From Flavobacteriales bacterium (GTDB lineage: Bacteria > Bacteroidota > Bacteroidia > Flavobacteriales_F > PHOS-HE28), in assembly GCA_016705955.1 (NCBI GenBank), contig JADJKO010000001.1, forward strand, positions 620,001 through 684,000: a stretch of DNA of 64,000 bases. Reading direction: 5' to 3'. Below are positions 17,242 through 25,901 of this stretch, one piece after another (the stretch's first letter is position 1; each line of letters begins with the position of its first letter). The translations under genes and the position numbers were made by a program. Under the pieces are notes generated by a model. The model saw only the letters and a list, made by a program, of their open reading frames with translations, did not search any database and was not told where the DNA came from.

Positions 17242-20200
17242 CTACCGGCCCCAATAATTGAAGTGGTAGGAGAACTGGCCATAGCCCCCCATCAGCAGGT
17301 TGGGCTTCAGGTGTACGCGTGTGAAACTGTTGTGACCACCGGCCCGCCTGTTGCCCCGCACTTGGGACTTCGGCACCGAGTAGGTCCGCTCCGGTGAGTG
17401 GTACACGATGCATACCCCGCGTGGGATCCGCGAGCTGACGCAGGACCTCGTGCAGTAGACCCCGTGGTCATTGTATACCTCCACCCAGTCGTTGTCCTTG
17501 ATGCCCAGTTCCTCCGCATCCTTCTCGTTGATCCAGCACGGTTCCATGCCGCGGGAGAGGGTGAGCATCCGCAACGTGTCGCCGTAGGTGGAGTGGATGT
17601 GCCACTTGCCGTGCGGGGTGAGGCAGTTGAGCATCTTGGCCTTGCCGTCGTTCACCGTCTTGCGCAGGTCGCCATAGACCTGTGGTGTGGGAGAGGGCTT
17701 GTAGGTGGTGAAGTGCTCACCGAACATGATGTAGCCATCATGGTCGAGGTAGGTGTGCTGCCGACCTGTCACCGTGCGCCAAGGCATCAAGCGGTCCACG
17801 TTGTAGGTGTAAGCGGCATAGGCGCGGCCTTCGTTCATGAGGCCGGACCACAACGGCGAGGTATTGTACCGCCGGGGCTGGGCCTGTAGGTCCTTGTAAT
17901 CGATCCGCACGTCCTTGCTGCCTTCACCCAGATCGGCCAGCACCATGCCGGCCTTCACCTCCATGTTCTTGTAGGCGCGGTCGTTCAGCATCCCATTGGT
18001 GAGGGTGGAGAGCTTCAACACGGCGTTCACGGCCTCCACATCCTCCTTCAAGGAAGGCAGGTCATGGCCGTCGATCCGCTGCACGTGCCGCTTGTCCTCC
18101 TTCATCTCCGCATACACGTCATCGGCCATGTACGAGTTGCCGTGCGCGCCCAGCGACTTGGTCTTCATATTCCCACCGAGCGAGATGTACTTGTCGTAGA
18201 TCTTGGTGTAGTCCCTCTCCACGGTAACGATCTTGTGCATCGTCTTGCCGGGGATGGGTTCGCATTCACCCTTGCTCCAGTCCTGGATGTTGGTCTGCGT
18301 GATCTCGTCCGCACTGTCATGTTGCAGCGGCACGTTCACGATGTCCGTCAGGGGCGTTGGCAGGTGGTGCTTGGCCATTTCGCTCACCTTCTGCGCGATG
18401 ATCTGGAAGATCTGCCAGTCGGTCTTCGCCTCCCACACCGGTGGTACCGCCTCGGAGAGCGGGTGGATGAAGGAGTGCATGTCCGTGCTGTTGATGTCCG
18501 CCTTCTCATACCAGGAGGCGGTGGACAGCACGATGTCCGAATACAACGCAGAGGTGTCCATCCGGAAGTTGATGTCCACTACCAGGTCCATCTTACCCGA
18601 GGGCGACTTGTCGCGGTAGACGATGTCCTTGACCATAGGGCCAGCGACCTCATCGGCGATGTCGTTGTGGTGCGTGCCCAGGTAATGGTTCAGCATGTAC
18701 TCGTGGCCCTTGGCGCTTGACATCAAGGCGTTTCCGCGCCAGATGAACCAATTGCGCGGGAAGTTCACTGGATCGTCCGGGTCGGCCACGGAATGCAGCA
18801 GGTCGCCGGACTTCAGGCGGGACACCACATGGTCCGCGATCTCCGCAGACGTGTTCGCACCGGCGGCCTTGGCCTCCTTCGCGATCTCCAGGTTGCTCTT
18901 GTTGTACTGCGGATAGAAGGGCATCCATCCGTTGCGCACGGATTTCACGATCCAGTCCGCTGAGTGCATCCGCGCAAGCGGGTTGGCATCATCGGGAATG
19001 CTGTTGTAATCGGCTTGGCATCCGTCGTAGCGCCATTGGCTGGAATTGATGTAGTGCCAGATGGGACCCTGCTGGAGCCTGTTGGCACCGACCCAGTCCT
19101 TGGCCGCCATGATCGTGCCCCAGGAATCAACGGGGGCGAGTTTCTCCTGACCCACGTAGTGGTTCATGCCGCCACCGTTCTTGCCGTTGCATCCGGTGAG
19201 CATCTGCGCCATGATGGAAGCGCGGTACATCAGGTTGCCATGGAACCAGTGGTTGATGGCCGCGCCCACGATCACCATGCACTTGCCCTCGGTGGCTTCG
19301 GCGGTGGAGGCCCACTCACGGGCGAACTTGATCACCGTCTTCTTGCCGATGCCGGTGAAGATCTCCTGCCATGCGGGCGTGTAGGCCTGCTCCTTGTCGT
19401 CGTAATCCTTCGGGTATTCGCCTGCAAGACCGCGGCCCACGCCGTACTGGCCCATGGTGAGGTCGTAGATCGTGGCGACGGGGATGCGCTTTCCATCCGC
19501 ACCGGTGAGGTATTTCACCGGGATGCCGCGGAGGACCTTCTTCTTCAGGCCGTATTCCACGAACTCCACTTGGAGCACTTCCTCGGAATTCTCCAGGAAG
19601 GTCAGTTCGGGATCGTACGGCTTGCTGTCCGGACCGTTCTCGTACTTCAGGTTCCAGTTGCCCGGCTCCTTGTCCCAACGGTAGCCCATGGTGCCCTTCG
19701 GCGTTACAGGCTGGCCGGTGTTGGCATCCAAGCAAAGGAACTTCCAGTCGCCGTTGCTGATGTCCTTGAACTTCTCCAAGCGGTTGGCACGCACCATTTT
19801 CATGGGCTTGAAGTGCGAACCGTTGGCTTCGAGTTCCACCAGGAAGGGGCAGTCCGTGTAGCGCTTCACATACTCATGGAAGTAGGGCGTGCGCTTGTCC
19901 GAGTGCCACTCCTTCAGGATCACGTGGGTGACGGCCATCCAGAACGCGCCATCACTGCCGGCGTGGCAGGGGATCCACTGGTCGGCGTGCTTGGCCACCA
20001 TGCTGAAGTCCGGCGACATCACCACGGTCTTCGTGCCGTTGTGCCGTGCCTCGGAGAAGAAGTGGATGTCGGGCGTGCGGGTCATGCCCAAGTTGGCGCC
20101 CATGCTCACGCAGAACTTCGAGTTGAACCAATCGGCGCTCTCGCAGACGTCGGTCTGTTCGCCCCACACTTCGGGGAACGCGCACGGCAGGTCGCAATAC

Positions 20201-20811
20201 CAATCGTAGAAGCTGAGGTTCACACCGCCCATGAGCTGCAGGTAGCGTGCGCCGGAAGCGTAGCTCATCATGGACATGGCCGGGATGGGCGAGAAGCCGA
20301 TGATCCGGTCCGGACCATACTTCTGTACGGTGTGGATGTTGGCTGCGGCGATGAGCTCGAGCACTTCGTCCCAATGCGCCCGGCGGAAGCCGCCCTTGCC
20401 ACGGGCGCGTTGATAGCGTTGGCGCTTCACCGGATCGTTCTGGATGTTGGCCCAGGCCTGCACCGGATCGTTCCCCGTCAGTTCCTTCTCCTTGCGGAAG
20501 AGGTCCATCAACGCACCGCGCATCAACGGATACTTCACGCGGATCGGGCTGTACAGGTACCAGGAGTAGGAGATACCCCGTTGGCAACCGCGTGGTTCGT
20601 AGGGCGGAAAGCCCTCCTCCAGAAGCGGGTAATCAAGGGCCTGCATCTCCCACACGACGATGCCGTCCTTCACGTGGATGTTCCAGGAACATCCGCCGGT
20701 GCAGTTCACGCCGTGGGTGCTGCGCACCACCTTGTCATACTGCCAGCGGTTGCGGTAGAACTCCTCCCACTGTCGGGACTTGGGCGAAATGATGTCTTCT
20801 ATCCAGCTCAT
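17242..20811 (-). CDS. narG: Respiratory nitrate reductase alpha subunit NarG
   Basis: A 1189-residue molybdo-bis-MGD catalytic subunit. The N-terminus has HGVNCTGGCSW and PRGCQRG, giving His33, Cys37, Cys41 and Cys76 as ligands of the proximal [4Fe-4S] cluster (His in place of the first Cys, as in NarG). YDWYCDLPC carries the Asp (about residue 207) expected to ligate Mo. There is no twin-arginine signal; MSWIEDIISPKSRQWEEFYR fits a cytoplasm-facing enzyme. It reduces nitrate to nitrite using electrons from NarH. A strong upstream neighbour is the cytochrome c gene, 16 bp away, so the operon is cytochrome-narG-narH-narJ-narI. Confidence 0.97.
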   Translation of the reverse strand: MSWIEDIISPKSRQWEEFYRNRWQYDKVVRSTHGVNCTGGCSWNIHVKDGIVVWEMQALDYPLLEEGFPPYEPRGCQRGISYSWYLYSPIRVKYPLMRGALMDLFRKEKELTGNDPVQAWANIQNDPVKRQRYQRARGKGGFRRAHWDEVLELIAAANIHTVQKYGPDRIIGFSPIPAMSMMSYASGARYLQLMGGVNLSFYDWYCDLPCAFPEVWGEQTDVCESADWFNSKFCVSMGANLGMTRTPDIHFFSEARHNGTKTVVMSPDFSMVAKHADQWIPCHAGSDGAFWMAVTHVILKEWHSDKRTPYFHEYVKRYTDCPFLVELEANGSHFKPMKMVRANRLEKFKDISNGDWKFLCLDANTGQPVTPKGTMGYRWDKEPGNWNLKYENGPDSKPYDPELTFLENSEEVLQVEFVEYGLKKKVLRGIPVKYLTGADGKRIPVATIYDLTMGQYGVGRGLAGEYPKDYDDKEQAYTPAWQEIFTGIGKKTVIKFAREWASTAEATEGKCMVIVGAAINHWFHGNLMYRASIMAQMLTGCNGKNGGGMNHYVGQEKLAPVDSWGTIMAAKDWVGANRLQQGPIWHYINSSQWRYDGCQADYNSIPDDANPLARMHSADWIVKSVRNGWMPFYPQYNKSNLEIAKEAKAAGANTSAEIADHVVSRLKSGDLLHSVADPDDPVNFPRNWFIWRGNALMSSAKGHEYMLNHYLGTHHNDIADEVAGPMVKDIVYRDKSPSGKMDLVVDINFRMDTSALYSDIVLSTASWYEKADINSTDMHSFIHPLSEAVPPVWEAKTDWQIFQIIAQKVSEMAKHHLPTPLTDIVNVPLQHDSADEITQTNIQDWSKGECEPIPGKTMHKIVTVERDYTKIYDKYISLGGNMKTKSLGAHGNSYMADDVYAEMKEDKRHVQRIDGHDLPSLKEDVEAVNAVLKLSTLTNGMLNDRAYKNMEVKAGMVLADLGEGSKDVRIDYKDLQAQPRRYNTSPLWSGLMNEGRAYAAYTYNVDRLMPWRTVTGRQHTYLDHDGYIMFGEHFTTYKPSPTPQVYGDLRKTVNDGKAKMLNCLTPHGKWHIHSTYGDTLRMLTLSRGMEPCWINEKDAEELGIKDNDWVEVYNDHGVYCTRSCVSSRIPRGVCIVYHSPERTYSVPKSQVRGNRRAGGHNSFTRVHLKPNLLMGGYGQFSYHFNYWGR

Positions 20812-20827
20812 GGTGTTCCGTTTTTCT

Positions 20828-21673
20828 TCAGATGGATCGCAGTTGCCGATCGTAGATGTCGTGTTTCACTCCTTTCTTCATGCGCCCACGCCAGTGGAGG
20901 CCGATCAACGCCAGCAGCGCGATCAACCCACCGCCTCCGTATACCATGAAGGGCATGTATGCCGACTTCGGGGCCTGTTGTGCGCTCACCTTATCCGCAT
21001 TCTCCAAGAAGGCCACCAGCGAATGGATCTCGACCTCGGTGAGCGGCGAGTTGGCATAGGTGGTGGCCATGGCGGGGAAGGGTGGTGCACCCAGGATACC
21101 GGCCACACCGGCATTCCCCATGCGCCCGAACACACCGGTGAGGTCCTTCGCGAACCCACCGCCCAACATCACTTGGTCATTGGTCACATTGTGGCAGGAG
21201 ATGCATGCGGCACCTCTGTTGGCAAAGCGCGTACGACCAACGAACAAGGCTTGGCCCGTTTCGCGGTCCGCATCCGTGTACTCCACAGGTACTTCCGCTG
21301 TAGCGGCTACTTCGGTGGTCCCGGCAGGTGCCGTTGCGCTGAAGGTCTGGAAGTAGGCGATGATCTGGTCCACATCCCCAGCGCTGAGGCTCTGGTCGGG
21401 CATGATCATGCCATTGAACTCAGTGGAAAGGGCCACCGCATCCGCATCACCGGACTTGATCACGGTCTGCGAGGACTTGACGAAAGCGTGGATCCACTCC
21501 TTCGTTCGCCGCTCGGTGACCCCGGTAAGATCCGGCCCCACCAACCGACGGCCCATTTGGTGACAGGCTGAACAGGTCTGTTTGAACAACTGTTCGCCAT
21601 TCTGTGCCGCTGCAGGGAGATGGACGAGCGGTGTGATCAGAAGGAACCCAAGGATCTTGGTCAGGTGTCGCAT
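20828..21673 (-). CDS. Membrane-anchored dihaem cytochrome c of the nar operon (NarC-like)
   Basis: A 281-residue exported protein starting MRHLTKILGFLLITPLVHLPAAAQ (signal peptide; ATG at 21673). It has two class I cytochrome c domains, haem motifs CSACH (~residue 34) and CISCH (~residue 155) with downstream Met ligands (MIMPDQ; MATTYAN region). A C-terminal membrane helix (GGGGLIALLALIGLHW) is followed by a basic tail. It is the first gene of the nar operon, as NarC is in the Thermus nar operon (known example). It may pass electrons between the respiratory chain and NarI, or link nitrate reduction to downstream steps. The operon promoter and palindrome lie upstream. Confidence 0.85.
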   Translation of the reverse strand: MRHLTKILGFLLITPLVHLPAAAQNGEQLFKQTCSACHQMGRRLVGPDLTGVTERRTKEWIHAFVKSSQTVIKSGDADAVALSTEFNGMIMPDQSLSAGDVDQIIAYFQTFSATAPAGTTEVAATAEVPVEYTDADRETGQALFVGRTRFANRGAACISCHNVTNDQVMLGGGFAKDLTGVFGRMGNAGVAGILGAPPFPAMATTYANSPLTEVEIHSLVAFLENADKVSAQQAPKSAYMPFMVYGGGGLIALLALIGLHWRGRMKKGVKHDIYDRQLRSI

Positions 21674-21753
21674 TAGTGGAAATGATTGGTGGTCGGTTGC
21701 ACGGTGCATTCGGGTCTTCACGGTGACAATGTTCAGGGGTGTGAGGCAATGCG

Positions 21754-21773
21754 AATATGACAGGCGTCATATT
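21754..21773 (-). promoter_or_regulatory. Crp/Fnr-type operator upstream of the nar operon
   Basis: Perfect palindrome aatatgacaggcgtcatatt (8-bp arms, 4-nt spacer), centred about 90 bp before the cytochrome start codon. On the minus strand an ACATTG element (21732-21727) lies about 34 bp from the palindrome centre, where a class II Crp/Fnr activator would contact polymerase at the -7/-10 region. The core TGAC-N4-GTCA is shared with the box at 48240-48257. The rest of the 345-bp space between the cytochrome gene and the modE-like gene (21674-22018) contains repeated ggatca-like words but no gene I can support. Confidence 0.65.
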
Positions 21774-22018
21774 GTAATTTGAAAGTGATGGTGGATCATG
21801 ATGGCGGATCACGGCGGATCGTAATTCCCGGCATAGGGACGCGGCCGTGGACCCTCCGATCCGGATGCTGTGCAGCGATCCCGGGATCCGCTTGAAACCT
21901 TGAACCCATGCGGCATGTGTGCGGATCATCCGTGATGGAGGAATACCTTCCTGCCTGACCAACCTCAGGGAATACCGCGACCCCTGAAGCTAGATTGCGC
22001 CGTTATTCCCGATCGGCC

Positions 22019-22381
22019 ATGACGCCCCCTCGTAAAGCATCCGCATCGACCTATGCCGTCATGGGCAGCATTTGGATCGTGCGCGATGGCCAAGCCTTCC
22101 TCGGTAGGGGCAGGGTGGCCTTGCTCGAAGAGATCGATTCCACGGGGTCCATCAGCGAAGCTGCCAGGCACATGGGCATGTCCTATAAGAAAGCGTGGAG
22201 GTTGGTGGAAGCCATGAACACGTTGGCGGCGGTCCCCCTTGTCATCCGCACCAGTGGAGGATCCGGCGGTGGAGGCACGACGCTTACGGACAAAGGCCGA
22301 CAACTTGTTCATTCGTTCCGCTCGATCGAGAGCGAGTACCGGGTCTTTCTCGATGATGTCCTGCTTCGTAACAAGTTGTAA
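22019..22381 (+). CDS. ModE-like molybdate-responsive HTH protein (DNA-binding domain only)
   Basis: A 120-residue protein matching the N-terminal DNA-binding domain of ModE: RVALLEEIDSTGSISEAARHMGMSYKKAWRLVEAMN is the winged-helix signature (residues ~30-68), followed by GGSGGGGTTLTDKGRQLV. The C-terminal molybdate-binding (MOP) domains of full-length ModE are absent, as in many short ModE-type proteins. It is the first gene of the molybdopterin gene set and so probably controls it in response to molybdate or cofactor state. Start at the ATG at 22019. Confidence 0.82.
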   Translation: MTPPRKASASTYAVMGSIWIVRDGQAFLGRGRVALLEEIDSTGSISEAARHMGMSYKKAWRLVEAMNTLAAVPLVIRTSGGSGGGGTTLTDKGRQLVHSFRSIESEYRVFLDDVLLRNKL

Positions 22382-22439
22382 GAACGAAATGGAACCGAGG
22401 ATCATGGACCATGGATCACAACAACCCGTGCTATAGAAC

Positions 22440-22694
22440 ATGCACATGACCGACACGACCATCATCGTGCGCTACTTCGGCCTGCTTGCGGAACACACGG
22501 GCCATGGTGAAGAGCGCTTGCAATTCCCCACAGGGACCACCGTGCAGCACGTGCGCGGATCGCTCTGCGAAAAGCACCCCGCGCTACGCTACCTCAAGTA
22601 TCGCGTCGCGGTGGATACAGCTCTATGTACTGATGACAAGGTCATTGATGGTTGTACTGAACTTGCCCTGTTGCCGCCCTTCGCTGGTGGTTGA
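22440..22694 (+). CDS. moaD: Molybdopterin synthase sulfur-carrier subunit MoaD
   Basis: An 84-residue beta-grasp protein ending LLPPFAGG. The terminal Gly-Gly is the site of adenylation by MoeB and thiocarboxylation. Start could be 22440 (MHMTD) or 22446 (MTDTTIIVRYFG). It supplies sulfur, with MoaE, for the dithiolene of molybdopterin. It is 14 bp upstream of moeB. Confidence 0.9.
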   Translation: MHMTDTTIIVRYFGLLAEHTGHGEERLQFPTGTTVQHVRGSLCEKHPALRYLKYRVAVDTALCTDDKVIDGCTELALLPPFAGG

Positions 22695-22708
22695 AGAACG
22701 AATAGAAC

Positions 22709-23800
22709 ATGGGACGCTACGATCGACAGATCACACTTGAACAAGTTGGCCTTGAAGGGCAGGCACGCCTTCAGCATGCCGCCGTGCTCGTGGTCGGTGC
22801 TGGCGGATTGGGCTGCCCTGCGCTACAGTACCTGGTAGCTGCCGGTGTCGGCCGCATCGGGATCATGGACGGCGACACCGTGGCGATGACCAACCTGCAT
22901 CGCCAAACATTGTTCAACGCTGGCGACGTGGGGCGCAAGAAGGCGATCGTGGCGGTGGAACGCTTGAGCGCACAGAACCCCGATCCGGAACTACTCGCTC
23001 TTCCTTTTCATCTGTCCCCCGCCAACGCGCTCGATACCATCAGCGGCTACGACCTCGTGTTGGACTGCACCGATGACATCCCGACACGCTATTTGGTGAA
23101 CGACGCGTGCGTGCAAGCCGACAAGCCTTTCATCCACGGGTCCATCCATCGCTTCGAAGGACAGGTTTCCGTGTTCAATCACTTGAACGGCCCCACATAC
23201 CGATGCCTCTTCCCCGACCAACCGGAGCGGGACCAAGTGCCGAGTTGTGCGGCCACGGGAGTGCTCGGTGTGGTCCCCGGAACGATCGGTTGTTTGCAGG
23301 CCACTGAAACACTGAAGGTGATCTTGGGCATGGAGGGGATCCTCAGTGGCAAGCTCTTGATCCAGGACTTCATCAGCCAGACCGTGCGCACCATTTCCTT
23401 CCAGCGGGATGCGGTACAAGTGCGCGTCGCTATGCAACGAGATATTTCTGCGGAGCAAGATGAACGACGCGCATGCGCCACCCAGGAACACGACGGCATC
23501 ACCGCTGAAGAAGTGCAGCAGGCCTTGGATCGCAACGAGCGATGGCAATTCGTGGATGTGCGCGAACTGCACGAGCAGCCGCATGTGGATCGCCTCCAAG
23601 GTCATCGCATCCCGTTGCACGAGTTGGCCATCCGCATCGGGGAGCTCGACCCTGCGCTACCCACCGTGGTCTATTGCCAAAGCGGTGTGCGCAGCAAACT
23701 GGCGGTGAAGCTGCTCCGGGAGCACGGAGTGGCCGAAGCACATTCACTGGAAGGAGGAGTGCTCGCGTGGATGGCCGAAGTGAAGGAACTCAATACGTGA
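22709..23800 (+). CDS. moeB: MoeB-type adenylyltransferase with C-terminal rhodanese domain
   Basis: A 363-residue fusion. Residues 1-~245 are an E1-like ThiF/MoeB domain with VVGAGGLGCPALQYL (nucleotide binding), DGDTVAMTNLHRQ and the conserved Arg/Asp set. Residues ~265-363 are a rhodanese domain with active-site loop VVYCQSGVRS. The usual zinc CxxC pairs of MoeB are not obvious. The fusion parallels the eukaryotic MOCS3 protein, combining MoaD activation with sulfur transfer. It lies in one operon with moaD, moaE and moaC-mog. Confidence 0.9.
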   Translation: MGRYDRQITLEQVGLEGQARLQHAAVLVVGAGGLGCPALQYLVAAGVGRIGIMDGDTVAMTNLHRQTLFNAGDVGRKKAIVAVERLSAQNPDPELLALPFHLSPANALDTISGYDLVLDCTDDIPTRYLVNDACVQADKPFIHGSIHRFEGQVSVFNHLNGPTYRCLFPDQPERDQVPSCAATGVLGVVPGTIGCLQATETLKVILGMEGILSGKLLIQDFISQTVRTISFQRDAVQVRVAMQRDISAEQDERRACATQEHDGITAEEVQQALDRNERWQFVDVRELHEQPHVDRLQGHRIPLHELAIRIGELDPALPTVVYCQSGVRSKLAVKLLREHGVAEAHSLEGGVLAWMAEVKELNT

Positions 23801-23803
23801 ATC

Positions 23804-24259
23804 ATGTCAACGACTGAAAAGACCACCAAGCTGAAGAACATCTTCATCGATGGAGCGATCACACCCGAGCGCATTGCGACCTCCATCGCCAACCACCAGA
23901 CGAAGACCGGGATCGGTGCGCACGACATCTTCCTTGGACAGGTCCGCGCGGATACCATCGGCACCTCCATAGTATCGGCGATCGACTACACGGCCCACAC
24001 GGAAATGGCCAACACGGAAATGCAGAAGATCCGCGAAGAAGCGTTCGCGCGTTTCGATCTCACCTGCATGCACGTGTACCACAGCCTTGGTGCCGTGAGC
24101 GCTGGTGGGATCTGCTTGTTCGTGTTCGTGTCCTCACCACACCGGCAGGCCGCTTTCGATGCGTGCAGGTATGTGGTCGAGAACATCAAGGAACGCCTGC
24201 CGGTCTTCGGCAAGGAGCTTTTCGCGGAAGGCGGACACCAGTGGAAGGAGAACCGTTGA
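23804..24259 (+). CDS. moaE: Molybdopterin synthase catalytic subunit MoaE
   Basis: A 151-residue enzyme with GAHDIFLGQVRADT, IDYTAHTEMANTEM, HVYHSLGAVSAGG and FGKELFAEGGHQWKEN, the family's conserved substrate and MoaD contacts. It converts cyclic pyranopterin monophosphate to molybdopterin with the MoaD thiocarboxylate. It begins 3 bp after moeB. Confidence 0.94.
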   Translation: MSTTEKTTKLKNIFIDGAITPERIATSIANHQTKTGIGAHDIFLGQVRADTIGTSIVSAIDYTAHTEMANTEMQKIREEAFARFDLTCMHVYHSLGAVSAGGICLFVFVSSPHRQAAFDACRYVVENIKERLPVFGKELFAEGGHQWKENR

Positions 24260-24298
24260 CCGTTAAGAAGGAACCGATACGAGGAGAACGAAGCACGC

Positions 24299-25210
24299 AT
24301 GATCGACATCACACATAAGGCCAGCACCTTGCGGGAGGCCACCGCCCAAGCCATTGTACGCACCAGCGCCGAGGCGACCATTGAGGCGATCCGGAACAGG
24401 ACCGTGCCCAAGGGCGACGTGTTCGAAATGGGCAAGGCCGCCGGGTTGTTGGGCGTGAAGAAGACCGCGGACCTGTTGCCGGACTGCCACCCGATGCCGG
24501 TGGAATGCGCCCGCGTGGAATACGCGATCGAAGGCTTGGATGTGATCATCACCATGTACGTGAAGACCATTTACAAGACCGGCGTGGAAGTGGAAGCGAT
24601 GCACGGTGCCTCTGTGGTGGCGCTCACCCTGTACGACATGCTCAAGCCGATCGACAAGGGCATCGAGATCCACAGCATCAAGCTACTGGAGAAGAAAGGC
24701 GGCAAGAGCGATTACACCGACCGCTTCCGGCGCGACCTGAAGGCCGTGGTGGTGGTGTGTTCGGATACCATCGCCGCAGGGAAGAAGGAGGACCGTGCGG
24801 GCAAAGCGATCGTGGCCAAACTGGAACAGAGCGCAGTGGCGATCGATGAATACGTGGTGATCCCCGATGAGGTGGAACGCATTCAGGCCAAGGTGAAGGA
24901 GGCGGTGGCACGTGGTGCGGACATGGTCATCTTCACCGGAGGAACCGGTCTGTCCGTGCGGGATGTGACGCCGGAAGCCCTCAAGCCCTTGATCGAACGC
25001 GAGATCCCCGGCGTGAGCGAGGCCATCCGAGCGTACGGCCAGCAACGCACGCCGTACTCCATGCTCTCTCGCTGCGTTTCCGGCGTGATCGGTGGAACGC
25101 TTGTGCTTGCACTGCCCGGTTCCACACGAGGGGCTTCGGAATCCATGGACGCCGTGTTCCCTCACCTGCTCCATATCTTCAACATCCTCATCGGCGCACG
25201 CCACGATTGA
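24299..25210 (+). CDS. moaCB: Bifunctional MoaC-MogA/MoaB molybdenum cofactor protein
   Basis: A 303-residue fusion. Residues 1-~140 are MoaC (cyclic pyranopterin monophosphate synthase): MIDITHKASTLREATA, LLPDCHPMPV, GVEVEAMHGASVVALT. Residues ~147-303 are a MogA/MoaB-type molybdopterin adenylyltransferase: VVVCSDTIAAGKKEDRAGK, IFTGGTGLSVRDVTPEA, LPGSTRGASESMDAV. It acts with MoaA (at 60862-61869, away from this operon) in the first step and in MPT adenylation. MoaCB fusions are known. No moeA is present in the window, so molybdate insertion must be encoded elsewhere. Confidence 0.94.
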   Translation: MIDITHKASTLREATAQAIVRTSAEATIEAIRNRTVPKGDVFEMGKAAGLLGVKKTADLLPDCHPMPVECARVEYAIEGLDVIITMYVKTIYKTGVEVEAMHGASVVALTLYDMLKPIDKGIEIHSIKLLEKKGGKSDYTDRFRRDLKAVVVVCSDTIAAGKKEDRAGKAIVAKLEQSAVAIDEYVVIPDEVERIQAKVKEAVARGADMVIFTGGTGLSVRDVTPEALKPLIEREIPGVSEAIRAYGQQRTPYSMLSRCVSGVIGGTLVLALPGSTRGASESMDAVFPHLLHIFNILIGARHD

Positions 25211-25231
25211 TCTCGGTTTCCCGGACCGGCC

Positions 25232-25636
25232 ATGTTCCATTACAACAGCTCCCATAAGATCATCACCGGGATCATCATCATCCTGTGGGCGGCCTTCCAC
25301 TTCACCGCGCGGGACAGTGACGCTGCACGCTACGACAATGGCCAGATCAAATACAGCGGCAGCGTGGTGAACGACCTGAACCACGGCCGATGGACCTGGT
25401 ATTACGAGAACGGCAAACGTCGCATGGAAGGCCAGTTCGACAAGGGCAAACGCCAAGGCATCTGGACCACTTGGGGAAGCGATGGCACCAAGCTGACGGA
25501 AGGGATGTACGTGAACGATCGGCTCAATGGGGAGTACACCCAGTGGAATGCGGAAGGGAAGGAGGTCTCACGCATCCATTACGTGAACGATGTGCCGGTG
25601 GAACGGGACACGATCGCGGTACCGCGACAACTGTAG
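25232..25636 (+). CDS. YwqK/MORN-2 repeat protein
   Basis: A 134-residue protein with an N-terminal hydrophobic helix (IITGIIIILWAAFHF) and about four short repeats of the YwqK/MORN-2 type (YDNGQIKYSG; WTWYYENGKRRMEGQFDKGKRQGIW; EGMYVNDRLNGEYTQWN). Such repeats form beta-hairpin meanders on exported Bacteroidota proteins; function is unknown. It begins 21 bp after moaCB, so it may be read from the same transcript, but no functional link is evident. The interval 25637-25901 shows nothing I can support as a gene. Confidence 0.7.
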   Translation: MFHYNSSHKIITGIIIILWAAFHFTARDSDAARYDNGQIKYSGSVVNDLNHGRWTWYYENGKRRMEGQFDKGKRQGIWTTWGSDGTKLTEGMYVNDRLNGEYTQWNAEGKEVSRIHYVNDVPVERDTIAVPRQL

Positions 25637-25901
25637 CATCGCTTCCGCCTGTACCGTTCCTTTTGGATTTGGAGCGATGGTGTTCGGCTCCTGAATATGC
25701 GGAGCGTTGATCCGCAGCCTGAGCCGCAACGATCGGATCAAGGACAGGTGGGATGTGGAGCATGAACGACGCGAACACGCCGCATGCATGCAATTCCCGG
25801 ATCGGATCATCCGCCACTCTTGCATGAATGGGGATCGTCGATCGGCCAGGATCGGGACCATGCATTCCGCGTTCGATCCCGCAATACCTTGGCCGACCGG
25901 A

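Noticed and set aside
18964..20949. A 661-codon open frame on the plus strand opposite narG
   Set aside because: It is antisense to a fully convincing NarG and reflects the strong third-position bias of G+C-rich coding DNA. No domain is recognisable in its translation.
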